From contig NZ_CP137636.1 of the NCBI RefSeq assembly GCF_036670015.1, positions 3,698,501-3,762,500 on the forward strand: 64,000 bases of DNA, in the 5' to 3' direction. The first letter of the stretch is position 1, and each line of letters begins with the position of its first letter. The notes under the pieces are model-generated. The model ran no database searches. It had not been told where the DNA came from and worked only from the letters and a program-made list of their open reading frames with translations. This document shows, one piece after another, positions 1 to 9,678 of this stretch. A program made the position numbers and the translations under genes. Source of the DNA: Niallia sp. XMNu-256. GTDB lineage: Bacteria > Bacillota > Bacilli > Bacillales > Cytobacillaceae.

Positions 1-359
1 AGGATATCAAGTCCACATGACAGCTTCGCCCCTGTTTCCAATAAATAACGGAACATTCCTTTTGGATAATTCGCCCAGCCATGATGCTTTTGGTAATTTA
101 AATCTGAAAGGGAAAACTCAATCACCCCTGAGTTAGGGAAATTAAGCGAATGCAATCGAATCCGATCATCTTTCCGTTTTCGTGCAGCCCCATACGTTCC
201 AAACGTAATGGCACAGGGAAACACATGTCCGCCATTATAATCGGTATGCTCCCCAATTAAATTAATCCGACCTGGTGAAAAAAAGAGTCGCACTTTTTCC
301 TCATGACTATTTTCCGGGAATATTTCTTGAAATTGTTGGATCAACTTCATCGTTTCCAT
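1..359 (-). CDS. galK: Galactokinase, N-terminal part (cut by window edge)
   Basis: Phosphorylates galactose to galactose-1-phosphate, the first Leloir step, in the cytoplasm. Reading the complement from 359 gives METMKLIQQFQEIF, followed by the GHMP-kinase galactokinase signature PGRINLIGEHTDYNGG at about residues 30-45, then about 75 further residues until the window ends. The reading frame is open to base 1, so the gene is truncated only by the window. The start at 359 is chosen because a GGAGAGGGG ribosome site (371-379) lies 11 bases upstream; the internal ATG at 350 is less well placed. It begins 78 bases after the GH2 glycosidase stop on the same strand and is probably co-transcribed with it. 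That links galactoside hydrolysis to galactose phosphorylation. Confidence 0.93.
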   Translation of the reverse strand, partial: METMKLIQQFQEIFPENSHEEKVRLFFSPGRINLIGEHTDYNGGHVFPCAITFGTYGAARKRKDDRIRLHSLNFPNSGVIEFSLSDLNYQKHHGWANYPKGMFRYLLETGAKLSCGLDI

Positions 360-437
360 TTCTGTCAGGTCCCCTCTCCAAAGATACCTTTGTTACCGGC
401 AGCAGCAGGAAAGCCCACTGCCGCCCTTTTCCAAGTA

Positions 438-2234
438 TTAAATCGTCCAAGGACGATAGAGTTCGTTAATTTTCTTAATCTTAGATAAATCACATTTCGG
501 TTTACGATCATACGTTAACAACCCATTGATTTCTTGCTCCACATCTGTTAACTGTGTATAGCAATAGCCGTATAAAACCTTTGAAGCATAGACAGCCTCC
601 ATAATGCGCTCGTAATCATCTAAAAATTCATCGGCATTGGCTACTGACGTGTAGCCCCAGCCGGCATCCTCTCCGACTTTATAGCCAATTCCGCCAAATT
701 CGGTTAACAGAATCGGTTCTCCTTCATGTTCAAACCCATTCGCATAAATTGAGCGGCCGGCTGCTTTCGAGTTCAGAATGCTTTCCTTTGTCGCTAAATC
801 CTCTTGGTACTGCCTATATTTTCCTGTTTCCTCTTTGCTTCCATGGTTATAGTTATGAATCGCACAAATATCTGTTTTCGTTAATTCCCATCCATCATTT
901 GATATCACTAATCGTGTCGTATCAAGGGAATGAATTAAATGGTACATCGCCAACGAATGATGCTGCTGCTGACGATTGTCACGTATTTGCGGGATTCCCC
1001 AGCTTTCATTTAACGGAACCCATGCAACAATACTTGGATGATTATAGTCACGTTCAATAATTTCAATCCATTCCTTCGTCAACCGAGCGGCACTATCCTC
1101 ACTATAAGAAGCAGACGCTGCACACTCGCCCCATACTAAAAATCCAAGCTTGTCAGCCCAATAAAGAAAACGGGGATCCTCCACTTTTTGGTGTTTACGG
1201 CAGCCATTAAAGCCCATTTCTTTCGAAAGTTCAATGTCCTTTTTAAAATCTTCATCACTCGGTGCTGTTAATAGTCCTTCTGGCCAGTAGCCTTGATCAA
1301 GGACAAGCTTTTGATAATATGGGCGATTATTTAAATACACCATGCCATTTTCCGTGTGGATCTTTCTCATCCCAAAATACGTATCTACAACATCAAGCAC
1401 TTGATTATTATCGCGAACCTTTAGGACCACATCAAAAAGGTTGGGATTCTCTGGTGTCCATGTCCATCCATTATGATGGAAACTTGTTCTGAAAATTTTC
1501 CGATTAAAAATATCAAAATAACGTTTCGTATATGGTTCCTGGATGACAATCGTATCCTTGATGACTTTTTCTCCTTTAAAGGAAATGTCGATTTCAACCT
1601 CTTTCCCATAAAAATCACCAGCCAGTTCAAACTCAACACCAACCGCTCCTCTATCAACATCAGGGGTAAAACGGAGCTTCTGGAGATGGGTAGGATTCAC
1701 TGCTTCAAGCCATACGGTTTGCCAAATTCCCGTCGTCCGGGTATACCAAATGCTGTCAGATTCCTCAATCCAGAACTGTTTTCCCCGTGGGATCGTTTCA
1801 TCTGTTGAAGGGTCCTCCACTTTTACAACAAGTGTTTGCGGACCAGCTGTTAACACATCTGTAACATCAAAGTGAAAGCTGACATTTCCTCCTTCATGGA
1901 ATCCGATGAACTGTTCATTCACATAAACCCACGCCCGGTAATCTACCGCCCCAAAGTGCAGGATGACTCGATTTCCCTGCCAACTCTCTGGAACTTCGAA
2001 ACTGCGTTTATACCAAACCACATCATGAAAGCTTGGATCATCAATTCCACTTAGCTTCGTTTGATAGGCAAACGGAACATTGATTTTGCGGTCAAACGCT
2101 CCTTGATTTTCTTTAAACCATTTATCTTGTGTACCTCTATTGTTATCATCAAAAGCAAAAGACCATGTTCCATTCAAGTTCAACCACTTTTCTCGGACTA
2201 GCTGGGGTCTCGGATATTCTGGACGATATGTCAT
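438..2234 (-). CDS. Glycoside hydrolase family 2, probable beta-galactosidase
   Basis: Cytoplasmic enzyme (no signal peptide) predicted to cleave a beta-galactoside or similar glycoside. The 598 residues follow the GH2 order: an N-terminal sugar-binding jelly roll (LNLNGTWSF near residue 20), an Ig-like domain, then the TIM barrel. The general acid/base Glu lies in WVPLNESWG (about residue 410) and the nucleophile Glu in LTEFGG (about residue 512). At about 600 residues it is the short GH2 type, like beta-glucuronidase and compact beta-galactosidases, not the roughly 1000-residue LacZ type. Galactosidase is favoured because galK follows in the same transcription unit and a CUT1 sugar importer lies nearby. 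Beta-glucuronidase or another GH2 activity is not excluded. The ribosome site is AAAGGAGAGAG, and a good promoter lies upstream. Confidence 0.85.
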   Translation of the reverse strand: MTYRPEYPRPQLVREKWLNLNGTWSFAFDDNNRGTQDKWFKENQGAFDRKINVPFAYQTKLSGIDDPSFHDVVWYKRSFEVPESWQGNRVILHFGAVDYRAWVYVNEQFIGFHEGGNVSFHFDVTDVLTAGPQTLVVKVEDPSTDETIPRGKQFWIEESDSIWYTRTTGIWQTVWLEAVNPTHLQKLRFTPDVDRGAVGVEFELAGDFYGKEVEIDISFKGEKVIKDTIVIQEPYTKRYFDIFNRKIFRTSFHHNGWTWTPENPNLFDVVLKVRDNNQVLDVVDTYFGMRKIHTENGMVYLNNRPYYQKLVLDQGYWPEGLLTAPSDEDFKKDIELSKEMGFNGCRKHQKVEDPRFLYWADKLGFLVWGECAASASYSEDSAARLTKEWIEIIERDYNHPSIVAWVPLNESWGIPQIRDNRQQQHHSLAMYHLIHSLDTTRLVISNDGWELTKTDICAIHNYNHGSKEETGKYRQYQEDLATKESILNSKAAGRSIYANGFEHEGEPILLTEFGGIGYKVGEDAGWGYTSVANADEFLDDYERIMEAVYASKVLYGYCYTQLTDVEQEINGLLTYDRKPKCDLSKIKKINELYRPWTI

Positions 2235-2288
2235 TATGCTCTCTCCTTTATCGTTTTATCTGTTAATCCGTTCAAGGCTTATCACTCA

Positions 2289-2303
2289 TGAAAACGCCTA
2301 CAA
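2289..2303 (-). promoter_or_regulatory. cre-like box (CcpA site) downstream of the GH2 promoter
   Basis: On the minus strand this reads TTGTAGGCGTTTTCA, one mismatch from the cre consensus WTGNAARCGNWWWCW. It lies just downstream of the -10 box of the GH2 promoter, a position where CcpA would block elongation. CcpA binding is inferred from the match only. Confidence 0.55.
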
Positions 2304-2307
2304 ATAC

Positions 2308-2336
2308 ATTGTAGTCCAACGAAATAAACAGGTCAA
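2308..2336 (-). promoter_or_regulatory. Sigma-A promoter of the GH2-galK unit
   Basis: On the minus strand, TTGACC (2336-2331) and TACAAT (2313-2308) are separated by 17 bases. The GH2 start is about 70 bases downstream. Both boxes match the sigma-A consensus at five of six positions. Confidence 0.75.
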
Positions 2337-2341
2337 TTATT

Positions 2342-2381
2342 TTTTACTAAAATCTTTACCTATAATTTTACTTAAGTAAAA
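2342..2381. promoter_or_regulatory. Candidate operator pair upstream of the GH2 promoter
   Basis: TTTTACTAAAA (2342-2352) and the palindrome TTTTACTTAAGTAAAA (2366-2381) lie directly upstream of the -35 box. Variants recur at 3536-3548, 6729-6745 and 8291-8312, each next to a gene of the same sugar island. The LacI- or ROK-type regulator encoded here is the likely binder, but this is inferred. Confidence 0.45.
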
Positions 2382-2455
2382 AGGGAATCCTAAGTCAAAA
2401 AGTTTGTGTCCCTAATAAACTTAAGGACGTGAACTCTTCTATTTAGGATTCCCTT
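2381..2455 (-). terminator. Possible long hairpin after the LacI-type gene
   Basis: AAGGGAATCCTAA (2381-2393) and its complement (2443-2455) form a 13-bp stem around a 49-base loop, immediately after the regulator's stop codon. The loop is unusually long and no U-run follows, so termination is uncertain. Confidence 0.35.
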
Positions 2456-2456
2456 G

Positions 2457-3449
<993 letters not shown>

Positions 3450-3535
3450 TCAACTGAATTCTCCTTATTTTTTAATTAAGAATTCCGATTCTCATTCATG
3501 ACTTTATTATACTATATTGTAAACCTTTTCTGCCT

Positions 3536-3548
3536 ATTTTAGTAAAAT
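3536..3548. promoter_or_regulatory. Candidate operator in the lacI/ROK divergent region
   Basis: ATTTTAGTAAAAT lies between the two divergent regulator genes, just upstream of the weak -35 region of the LacI-type gene. It matches the motif at the GH2 and binding-protein promoters. Confidence 0.4.
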
Positions 3549-3654
3549 ATTTATCTAACACTTCAGGCTAAAAGAAATGAGTTTAGTGAAATCGGCTATC
3601 TTCGTTTATAATTGAAATTAATAAAGTCTCTTTGGACAACTGGAGGAAAGTACG

Positions 3655-4893
3655 ATGGAGAAAAACCGAATTACAGGCAGCTTCCAATTAATGAAGTCCA
3701 TGAATCGCTCCTTAATCTTAAATGTCATTCGGGAAAAAGAGTCGATCTCAAGGGCAGAGATTGCCAAGTTAACAAAACTTACACCCCCAACGGTGACAAA
3801 CATCGTCCGGGAATTATTAGAAACGGACCTTGTTGTGGAACAAGAGCTCGGACAGTCAAAGGGTGGAAGAAAACCGACTCTATTGACATTAAACAGTGAT
3901 CGGCTGCATGTAATCGGTGTGGATATCGGCTCGCAAAACTTAAAAGTCATTTTAACGAACCTGACTGGAACGATCTTAAAGAAAAAGGTTATTGAAATCC
4001 CCGCCCCTATTACAAATGAAGCTCTGCTTTCTCTTTTGATTGAGGCCATTAGATCAACGATAAATGATAGAGATTTTGCAAAGGATAAAATTCTTGGAAT
4101 TGGGATTGGGATGCATGGAATTGTCGACATTCCCAACGGCCTGTCGGTTTTTGCTCCAAACTTGAATCTGCGGAATATCCCGATTAAAGAGGCGCTAGAA
4201 GAAGAGTTTTCTCTGGAAGTGAAGGTTGAAAACGATGCAAGAGCCATGACATTAGGAGAATTATGGTTTGGCAATGGAGTCGGGGTCGAAAACTTAGTGT
4301 GCATAAATATCGGCCGCGGCATTGGCGCAGGGATCGTCATTGATGGGAAGCTGCATCATGGAAGTCATCATATTAGCGGGGAAATGGGCCATATGACAAT
4401 TGACTTGAACGGACCCCCATGCACTTGTGGAAACAACGGGTGTCTCCAAAGCTTTGCCTCAGGTCCTGCGATTGCAGAGAGCGCAAGGAAAGAAATGATG
4501 GCAGGCAATAGCCCTATCTTAGCCCAGCTTGCTGGAAATGATGCGGAGGCGATTACCGGAGAGCTGGTCTATGAGGCCGCACTAAACGGTGACCTCACTT
4601 GCAGGCACATACTCGAACAAGCTGGCCGCTTCCTTGGCATTGGCATGACCAATCTGATTCATATAGTAAACCCACAGCGAATCATTCTTGGCGGAGGAGT
4701 TTCAAATGCCGGGGAAATGATTGTTACAAGCTTGATCGCTACCGTTAATAAACGAACCCTTACGGAAGCAGCCAAGCAAACGGAAATGATTGTTTCAAAA
4801 TTAAAGGGTGATGCAACTGCATTAGGAGCGGTTGCGCTGATTCTCGTTGAATTTTTCAGAGTTAGGGCTGAAGATAGTCAACAAATAAAGTAA
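3655..4893 (+). CDS. ROK-family transcriptional regulator
   Basis: A 412-residue cytoplasmic repressor-type ROK protein. An N-terminal winged helix-turn-helix (SRAEIAKLTKLTPPTVTNIV, about residues 32-51) precedes a sugar-kinase-like ROK domain. That domain has the ATP-binding-type DIGSQN motif, GIGAGIVIDGKLHHGS, and the zinc motif GPPCTCGNNGCLQ. ROK regulators (XylR, NagC, Mlc) sense sugars or sugar phosphates. The ligand here is unknown, but the gene sits between the GH2/galK/LacI unit and the sugar importer. The start is supported by GGAGGAAAG eight bases upstream. It ends at a bidirectional terminator shared with the convergent importer operon. Confidence 0.87.
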   Translation: MEKNRITGSFQLMKSMNRSLILNVIREKESISRAEIAKLTKLTPPTVTNIVRELLETDLVVEQELGQSKGGRKPTLLTLNSDRLHVIGVDIGSQNLKVILTNLTGTILKKKVIEIPAPITNEALLSLLIEAIRSTINDRDFAKDKILGIGIGMHGIVDIPNGLSVFAPNLNLRNIPIKEALEEEFSLEVKVENDARAMTLGELWFGNGVGVENLVCINIGRGIGAGIVIDGKLHHGSHHISGEMGHMTIDLNGPPCTCGNNGCLQSFASGPAIAESARKEMMAGNSPILAQLAGNDAEAITGELVYEAALNGDLTCRHILEQAGRFLGIGMTNLIHIVNPQRIILGGGVSNAGEMIVTSLIATVNKRTLTEAAKQTEMIVSKLKGDATALGAVALILVEFFRVRAEDSQQIK

Positions 4894-4908
4894 AAGGTAC
4901 ATTGTTCA

Positions 4909-4953
4909 AAAAAACCGAGGATCCTCTTTTTCAAGGATGGCCTCGGTTTTTTT
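4909..4953. terminator. Bidirectional terminator between ROK gene and permease operon
   Basis: AAAAACCGAGG and CCTCGGTTTTTTT form a stem flanked by an A-run and a T-run, so it can serve both convergent units. Confidence 0.85.
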
Positions 4954-4956
4954 ATA

Positions 4957-5787
4957 TTATTTAATTCCTGATTGAGTTACCCCTTTAATGAATGAACGCT
5001 GTCCGATGATAAAGATGATCACTACAGGAACTGTTGCAATCGCTGTTAATGCCATAAGTCGGCCTGGAGAGGAGACAAAACTTCCTTGCTGCATAATCGC
5101 TATCCCGGTTGTGATGGTTCTCATGTCAGGTGAGTTTGTAGTCAAGAGTGGCCATAAGAAATCATTGTAGATTGTCATAAACGTAAAAATAGCTAACGTC
5201 CATATGACCGGACGGGCGGCTGGCAATGCCACTTTCGTAAAGACCTGCCACTTATTGGCTCCATCCAAATAGGCCGCTTCTTCCAACTCTTTCGGAAAAC
5301 CTTTGAAAAACTGATAAAGAAGAAATACCCCAAAAGCATTTGCTGAATAGGGAAGGATTAGAACCGCATATGTGTTCAGTAACCCCATTGAATTGAATCC
5401 CATATATTGAGGGATGAAGGTAATGACCCACGGAATCGTCATTGAACCGATAAACAAAGCAACTAAATACTTTTTGAACGGCACATCCAGTCTTGCTAAA
5501 CCGTAAGCAGCTAATGTATCAACTGTCAGAACGATCAGTGTTCCAACCACTCCGACAAATAGAGAGTTCCCCATCCATTGCAATACAGGAGTATCCGCAT
5601 TCCCTCCTAAACTATATTCATAGTTTTGGAGTGTAAATACTTCAGGAAGCCATTTGATTCCTGCCGTAAAGGCCTCTTGATCTCCTTTAAAGGAGGTAAG
5701 AATCATCCAAATCAACGGGGCAATAAAGAATATTCCAAGGATAATCGCTACGATGGTAATGATTATCTTAAACGGTTTACTTTGCAT
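4957..5787 (-). CDS. CUT1 sugar ABC transporter permease, MalG/LacG type
   Basis: Inner-membrane permease subunit of a carbohydrate importer. The 276 residues have six predicted membrane segments, starting with the N-terminal IIITIVAIILGIFFIAPLIW. The cytoplasmic EAA loop that docks the ATPase is visible as EAAYLDGANKWQVFTKVALP. Its ATG directly follows the TAA of the upstream permease, and its ribosome site GGGGGAG lies inside the end of that gene, indicating translational coupling. It should pair with the MalF-type subunit, the binding protein at 6869-8134 and the MsmX-like ATPase. The substrate is inferred to be a galactoside or galacto-oligosaccharide from the adjoining GH2 and galK genes. 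Confidence 0.9.
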   Translation of the reverse strand: MQSKPFKIIITIVAIILGIFFIAPLIWMILTSFKGDQEAFTAGIKWLPEVFTLQNYEYSLGGNADTPVLQWMGNSLFVGVVGTLIVLTVDTLAAYGLARLDVPFKKYLVALFIGSMTIPWVITFIPQYMGFNSMGLLNTYAVLILPYSANAFGVFLLYQFFKGFPKELEEAAYLDGANKWQVFTKVALPAARPVIWTLAIFTFMTIYNDFLWPLLTTNSPDMRTITTGIAIMQQGSFVSSPGRLMALTAIATVPVVIIFIIGQRSFIKGVTQSGIK

Positions 5788-6687
5788 TTAATTCTCCCCC
5801 TTTTTTCGGTTCGAGAGTCTAAATTGAATCAGTGAAATGACGATCATAATTAAAGCCATCATAATTGACATCGCTGCAGCGCTTCCTAGCTGTCTTTGTG
5901 TAAAAGCTTCATCAACGATATTCATAAGCAGTACTTGTGTAGACGTTCCGGGACCCCCTCTTGTCATTAAGTACGGTTGTCCATAAATATTAAAGGAAGC
6001 AATTGTTGAGGTTAACGCAACAAACAGCATGGTTGGCTTGATGCTTGGAAGCGTGATATGGATAAACTTCTGCCAACGAGAAGCTCCATCTAATGAAGCC
6101 GCTTCATAAAAATCATCCGGTACATCGTTTAACGCATTTGTGAAAATAACCATATTAAACCCAACTGTCCACCAAAGCGTTGCGACAATAATAGATATCC
6201 AAGCCCATGGCATATTTGTTAACCATGGGATGGCCGAGATACCGATTTTTTCTAAATAAGCGTTAATCATCCCGCTATTCGTGTCAAGCAGCCATAGCCA
6301 GATGATGGCCACAATGGAAACGGACACAGAATATGGAATGAAATAAATCGTCCGGAAGAAACCGCGAATTTTACTTGTAAGACTATTTAATAACAGGGCT
6401 AAAGCAAGGCCAAAGGCAATTAATAAAGGAACACTAAAGATCACAAATATAAATGTGTTTTTAATGCCTTCAAAAAATAAGGTATGCAAATAAGAATCTG
6501 GATTAAAGATATTTTGATAGTTTTTAAACCCGATAAATTCTTTTACAGGATTAAGTAAATCCCAATTATGCATACTCATCCAAAAACCGTAGAAAATCGG
6601 AATTAATAGAAATACACTGAATGTAATGAGATAGGGTAGTACAAAAAGGCTCGAGGTTAGTTTCGACTTCCAAGATGTTTGTTGCAT
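5788..6687 (-). CDS. CUT1 sugar ABC transporter permease, MalF/LacF type
   Basis: Second permease subunit, 299 residues, with an N-terminal membrane anchor (FVLPYLITFSVFLLIPIFYG) and five further membrane segments. The ATPase-docking EAA loop is EAASLDGASRWQKFIHITLP. The ribosome site AAGGGGGG precedes the ATG by seven bases. It directly abuts the MalG-type gene. A terminator-like hairpin (6814-6856) separates it from the binding-protein gene upstream, so permease expression is probably lower than that of the binding protein. This arrangement is common in CUT1 operons. Confidence 0.9.
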   Translation of the reverse strand: MQQTSWKSKLTSSLFVLPYLITFSVFLLIPIFYGFWMSMHNWDLLNPVKEFIGFKNYQNIFNPDSYLHTLFFEGIKNTFIFVIFSVPLLIAFGLALALLLNSLTSKIRGFFRTIYFIPYSVSVSIVAIIWLWLLDTNSGMINAYLEKIGISAIPWLTNMPWAWISIIVATLWWTVGFNMVIFTNALNDVPDDFYEAASLDGASRWQKFIHITLPSIKPTMLFVALTSTIASFNIYGQPYLMTRGGPGTSTQVLLMNIVDEAFTQRQLGSAAAMSIMMALIMIVISLIQFRLSNRKKGEN

Positions 6688-6728
6688 GTCTGTTCCCCCC
6701 TTAAAAAGGAATAATCCTGCTAATGCTC

Positions 6729-6745
6729 TAAAATCTTAAGTAAAA
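6729..6745. promoter_or_regulatory. Candidate operator upstream of the permease genes
   Basis: On the minus strand this reads TTTTACTTAAGATTTTA, sharing TTTTACTTAAG with the element at the GH2 promoter. It lies about 40 bases before the MalF-type start. I see no convincing promoter beside it. Confidence 0.35.
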
Positions 6746-6813
6746 TAATTCAATTCGTTCATTTATCTATGGATATCCATCTTTATGTGACTAATTTTTG
6801 TAGAAAAAAGGAT

Positions 6814-6856
6814 ATAAAAAAGCGAACAGGGAATTACCTTACCATGCCCTGTCCGC
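6814..6856 (-). terminator. Intergenic terminator or attenuator after the binding-protein gene
   Basis: On the minus strand, GCGGACAGGG and CCCTGTTCGC form a stem followed by TTTTTTAT. It lies between the binding protein and the first permease and would reduce read-through. Confidence 0.8.
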
Positions 6857-6868
6857 CTCCCTTGCCCA

Positions 6869-8134
6869 TTACTTATTCAAAAATTGTTCAGCTTTTTTAT
6901 TCGCATCTTCTAAAGCTTGCTTAGGATCTTTTTTACCTAATAGCGCAAGATTCACTTCAGCCCATAGAGGATCTGAGACTTGTCCCCAGTTTGCAATTTC
7001 AGGGGCAAACTTTGCATATTCGAATTCTTTTGCAACGATCGGCTGCTGAACCATTGATTTAAACTCTTCATTATCTTCATAAATGGCTTTAGATGCAGGT
7101 GCTTGTCCAGACTTTGCCCACTCCATAGCATTTCCTTGAATATATTTAAGGAAATCACTTACACCCTCCAGCGTTTTCTCATCTTCGACTGTGACTGGAA
7201 TGACAAAGTTGTGACCATTTGCATAAACCGCTTGCTGATCACCAAATTGAGGAACCTCTGCTACGCCATAATTAATTCCTGCTGAATCCCATTGTTCCAT
7301 CATCCAAGGTCCATTTAAATGCAATGCATTTTTACCTTGAAGGAATAAAGTGACTTCCCCATCTTGTTGAACATTAACTGGTGAAACTTTATGTTTATGA
7401 ACCAAATCGGTTAAATAAGTAAGAGCTTTAACCCCAGCATCACTTGCATAGTTTGGTTTACCATCTTTTAAAAGCTCTCCACCATATTGATAGAAAAGAG
7501 TTGGGAAAATAAATTGATTTGGCCATAAAGTCGGGACAACATATCCATATTGATTTTTAGAAGGATCTGTTAATTTTTTTGCATATTCAAGAAACTCGTC
7601 ACCTGTTGTCGGTGCTTTCTCAGGATCTAATCCTGCAGCCTCAAACAAGTCTTTATTATAGTATAAAATGAGCGGATGAATATCTAATGGAACGGAATAT
7701 TGCTTACCGTCTACTGTTCCAACATCCCATGCTGTTTCCGCGTAATCTTCTGGATTAATTTCGGATTTTTCAATTGTACTAGATAAATCTTTTAGTAAAT
7801 TCTTTTCACTATAGTTTGTAATCTGGTCTGTATGCATAATTAAAAGGTCGGGACCTTCATTTTGATTGGAAAATGATAGATCAACAGTTTTATAGTAATC
7901 TGTTTGTGGAACAATTTGGAGATCAACTTTATATTCTGATTGTGATTGATTATAATTTTCAACAATATTTTTCATGCGCGGGCCATCAGCACCCGAGAAT
8001 GGTGTCCAGAACGAAATGGTTGTATTGCCGTCAGAAGAAGCCGTTTCACCGTTTGAATTACTAGAACATGCTGCTAAACTACCGAGCATAAGTGAAGCTG
8101 ATAGAGCAAGACCTAGCCACTTTTTCTTTTTCAT
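6869..8134 (-). CDS. Sugar ABC transporter substrate-binding lipoprotein (CUT1)
   Basis: Extracytoplasmic solute-binding protein of about 421 residues. It opens with a lipoprotein signal (MKKKKWLGLALSASLMLGS) and a lipobox ending at LAAC, then a family-1 binding-protein fold (ITFWTPFSGADGP-type N-terminus, WPNQFIFPTLFYQYGGELL in the middle). An upstream in-frame ATG at 8158 exists. The start at 8134 is preferred because AAAAGGAGAGGG sits just upstream of it and the eight extra residues would precede the signal peptide. It is the first gene of the importer operon, from a strong promoter at 8236-8264 that overlaps a cre box. The ligand is inferred to be a galactoside from context. Confidence 0.9.
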   Translation of the reverse strand: MKKKKWLGLALSASLMLGSLAACSSNSNGETASSDGNTTISFWTPFSGADGPRMKNIVENYNQSQSEYKVDLQIVPQTDYYKTVDLSFSNQNEGPDLLIMHTDQITNYSEKNLLKDLSSTIEKSEINPEDYAETAWDVGTVDGKQYSVPLDIHPLILYYNKDLFEAAGLDPEKAPTTGDEFLEYAKKLTDPSKNQYGYVVPTLWPNQFIFPTLFYQYGGELLKDGKPNYASDAGVKALTYLTDLVHKHKVSPVNVQQDGEVTLFLQGKNALHLNGPWMMEQWDSAGINYGVAEVPQFGDQQAVYANGHNFVIPVTVEDEKTLEGVSDFLKYIQGNAMEWAKSGQAPASKAIYEDNEEFKSMVQQPIVAKEFEYAKFAPEIANWGQVSDPLWAEVNLALLGKKDPKQALEDANKKAEQFLNK

Positions 8135-8235
8135 TTTTCCCTCTCCTTTTATAGCCAATATATATTCATTTACCCCCGCTTGGCTTTTATATGTTTGTTT
8201 TTAGTTAATTAATTAATTTAATTAACTCTCAATTC

Positions 8236-8264
8236 ATCTTAATCTTTTGCCTTTATTTTGTCAA
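8236..8264 (-). promoter_or_regulatory. Sigma-A promoter of the sugar importer operon
   Basis: On the minus strand, TTGACA (8264-8259) and TAAGAT (8241-8236) are separated by 17 bases, about 100 bases before the binding-protein start. Confidence 0.82.
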
Positions 8265-8273
8265 CGCTTTCAT
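8259..8273 (-). promoter_or_regulatory. cre box overlapping the -35 of the importer promoter
   Basis: On the minus strand, ATGAAAGCGTTGACA matches the cre consensus WTGNAANCGNWNNCW at every position and covers the -35 hexamer. CcpA binding would occlude RNA polymerase. Confidence 0.72.
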
Positions 8274-8290
8274 TTAGTTTTTGCCTTCAT

Positions 8291-8312
8291 TTTTAGTAAA
8301 ACTTTAAGTAAA
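8291..8312. promoter_or_regulatory. Candidate operator upstream of the importer promoter
   Basis: On the minus strand, TTTTACTTAAAGTTTTACT has two TTTTACT half-sites spaced 12 bases apart, followed by AAAA. It resembles the elements at the GH2, LacI and permease genes. Confidence 0.4.
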
Positions 8313-8324
8313 AAAGGGGTTTTT

Positions 8325-8374
8325 GCGAAAATAAGGGAAGTGAGTGATCTTCTTCGAAAGATCCTTCACTTCCC
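8325..8374 (-). terminator. Terminator of the MsmX-like gene
   Basis: GGGAAGTGA...TCACTTCCC hairpin (8335-8374) with an inner GATCTT/AAGATC pairing. On the minus strand it is followed by TTATTTT. Confidence 0.78.
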
Positions 8375-8403
8375 TGTGTTGTACGTTTTTTTAATTTAAA
8401 AAC

Positions 8404-9501
8404 CTAACGAATTCTTAATTCCGTTTCTTTATCAAAGAAATGGACTTTATTCATATCAAGCGCCACTTCAATCGTATCCCCATGATTAATCTCTGATCTT
8501 GAATCAATACGAGCAACTAAATTCTGTCCTTCAAGGCTAGAATATACCATGGTTTCCGCACCTGTTAATTCAGCAACATCTACATGTAACTTAAAGGTTG
8601 ACTCCTTAAAGGTATCGATAAACACTTGTTCATCATGGAAATCTTCTGGCCTAATTCCAAGGATAATTTCTTTGCCTACATACCCCTGTTCCCGTAAAAT
8701 TTTCATTTTTCCTTCTGGAACTGAAATGGACTTTTGGCCAATGATGAATCTGCCATCTTCAATTTTTCCGTTAAAAAAGTTCATGGATGGAGACCCAATA
8801 AAGCTGCCAACAAAGACATTTTCAGGATTTTCATATACATCTTTAGGCGAACCAACCTGTTGGATGACCCCGTCCTTCATTACCACAATACGGGTAGCCA
8901 TTGTCATCGCTTCTGTTTGGTCATGAGTAACATAAACCGTTGTTGTCTCTAAACGCTGATGCAGCTTAACAATCTCTGCGCGCATTTGCACACGAAGTTT
9001 AGCATCTAGGTTGGATAATGGCTCGTCCATTAAGAATACCTTCGCATCTCTGACAATCGCCCGACCTAAAGCCACACGCTGGCGCTGACCACCTGAGAGA
9101 GCCTTTGGTTTACGTTTTAAGTAATCTTCCAGCCCCAAAATTATTGCCGCTTCCTTCACGCGGCGATCGATTTCATCTTTTGAATATTTACGGAGTTTCA
9201 AGCCAAACGCCATATTATCATAGACCGACATATGTGGATAGAGCGCATAGTTTTGGAAAACCATCGCGATATCCCGGTCTTTAGGAGGTACATCGTTTAC
9301 TCGTTTATCATCAATGTAGAAATCCCCTTGTGAAATTTCCTCAAGACCTGCAATCATTCTAAGTGTGGTTGACTTTCCGCAACCTGATGGACCAACAAAG
9401 ACAATAAATTCTTTATCTTTAATATGTAGATTAAAGTCCTCTACGGCGGTTACTTTATTGTCATATATTTTATAAATATGCTCTAACTTTAATTCTGCCA
9501 T
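8404..9501 (-). CDS. msmX: Sugar ABC transporter ATPase, MsmX/MalK type
   Basis: ATP-hydrolysing subunit that energises CUT1 sugar importers, often shared among several of them in Bacillus. The 365 residues show Walker A (GPSGCGKST, about 37-45), the ABC signature LSGGQRQRVALGRA, Walker B (VFLMDEPLSNLDA), the switch His (YVTHDQTEAM) and a C-terminal TOBE/OB domain ending in HFFDKETELRIR. The ribosome site GAGGGGGC lies nine bases upstream. It is transcribed separately from the adjoining binding protein and permeases, with its own terminator. Standalone MsmX genes are usual in this group. Whether it serves only this importer cannot be told from sequence. Confidence 0.9.
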   Translation of the reverse strand: MAELKLEHIYKIYDNKVTAVEDFNLHIKDKEFIVFVGPSGCGKSTTLRMIAGLEEISQGDFYIDDKRVNDVPPKDRDIAMVFQNYALYPHMSVYDNMAFGLKLRKYSKDEIDRRVKEAAIILGLEDYLKRKPKALSGGQRQRVALGRAIVRDAKVFLMDEPLSNLDAKLRVQMRAEIVKLHQRLETTTVYVTHDQTEAMTMATRIVVMKDGVIQQVGSPKDVYENPENVFVGSFIGSPSMNFFNGKIEDGRFIIGQKSISVPEGKMKILREQGYVGKEIILGIRPEDFHDEQVFIDTFKESTFKLHVDVAELTGAETMVYSSLEGQNLVARIDSRSEINHGDTIEVALDMNKVHFFDKETELRIR

Positions 9502-9678
9502 GATTACTGCCCCCTCTATAGATTGTGCATGTCATGTAAGTGTTTACATTTTCTATCTTAACGTGATCTAACGTTTTAGGCATCAGCAGCTTGCACAAAA
9601 ATCAGTAGGCCGCCTTTATGCACTTTGCCTATAAACATCCATGCCCCACATTCCGTACAGGTTTAAGTTCTCGCCTGT

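Noticed and set aside
3618..4340. 240-codon open frame antisense to the ROK regulator gene
   Set aside because: It lies entirely within a gene with clear ROK motifs; its translation is Ser/Pro/Phe-rich low complexity with no ribosome site.
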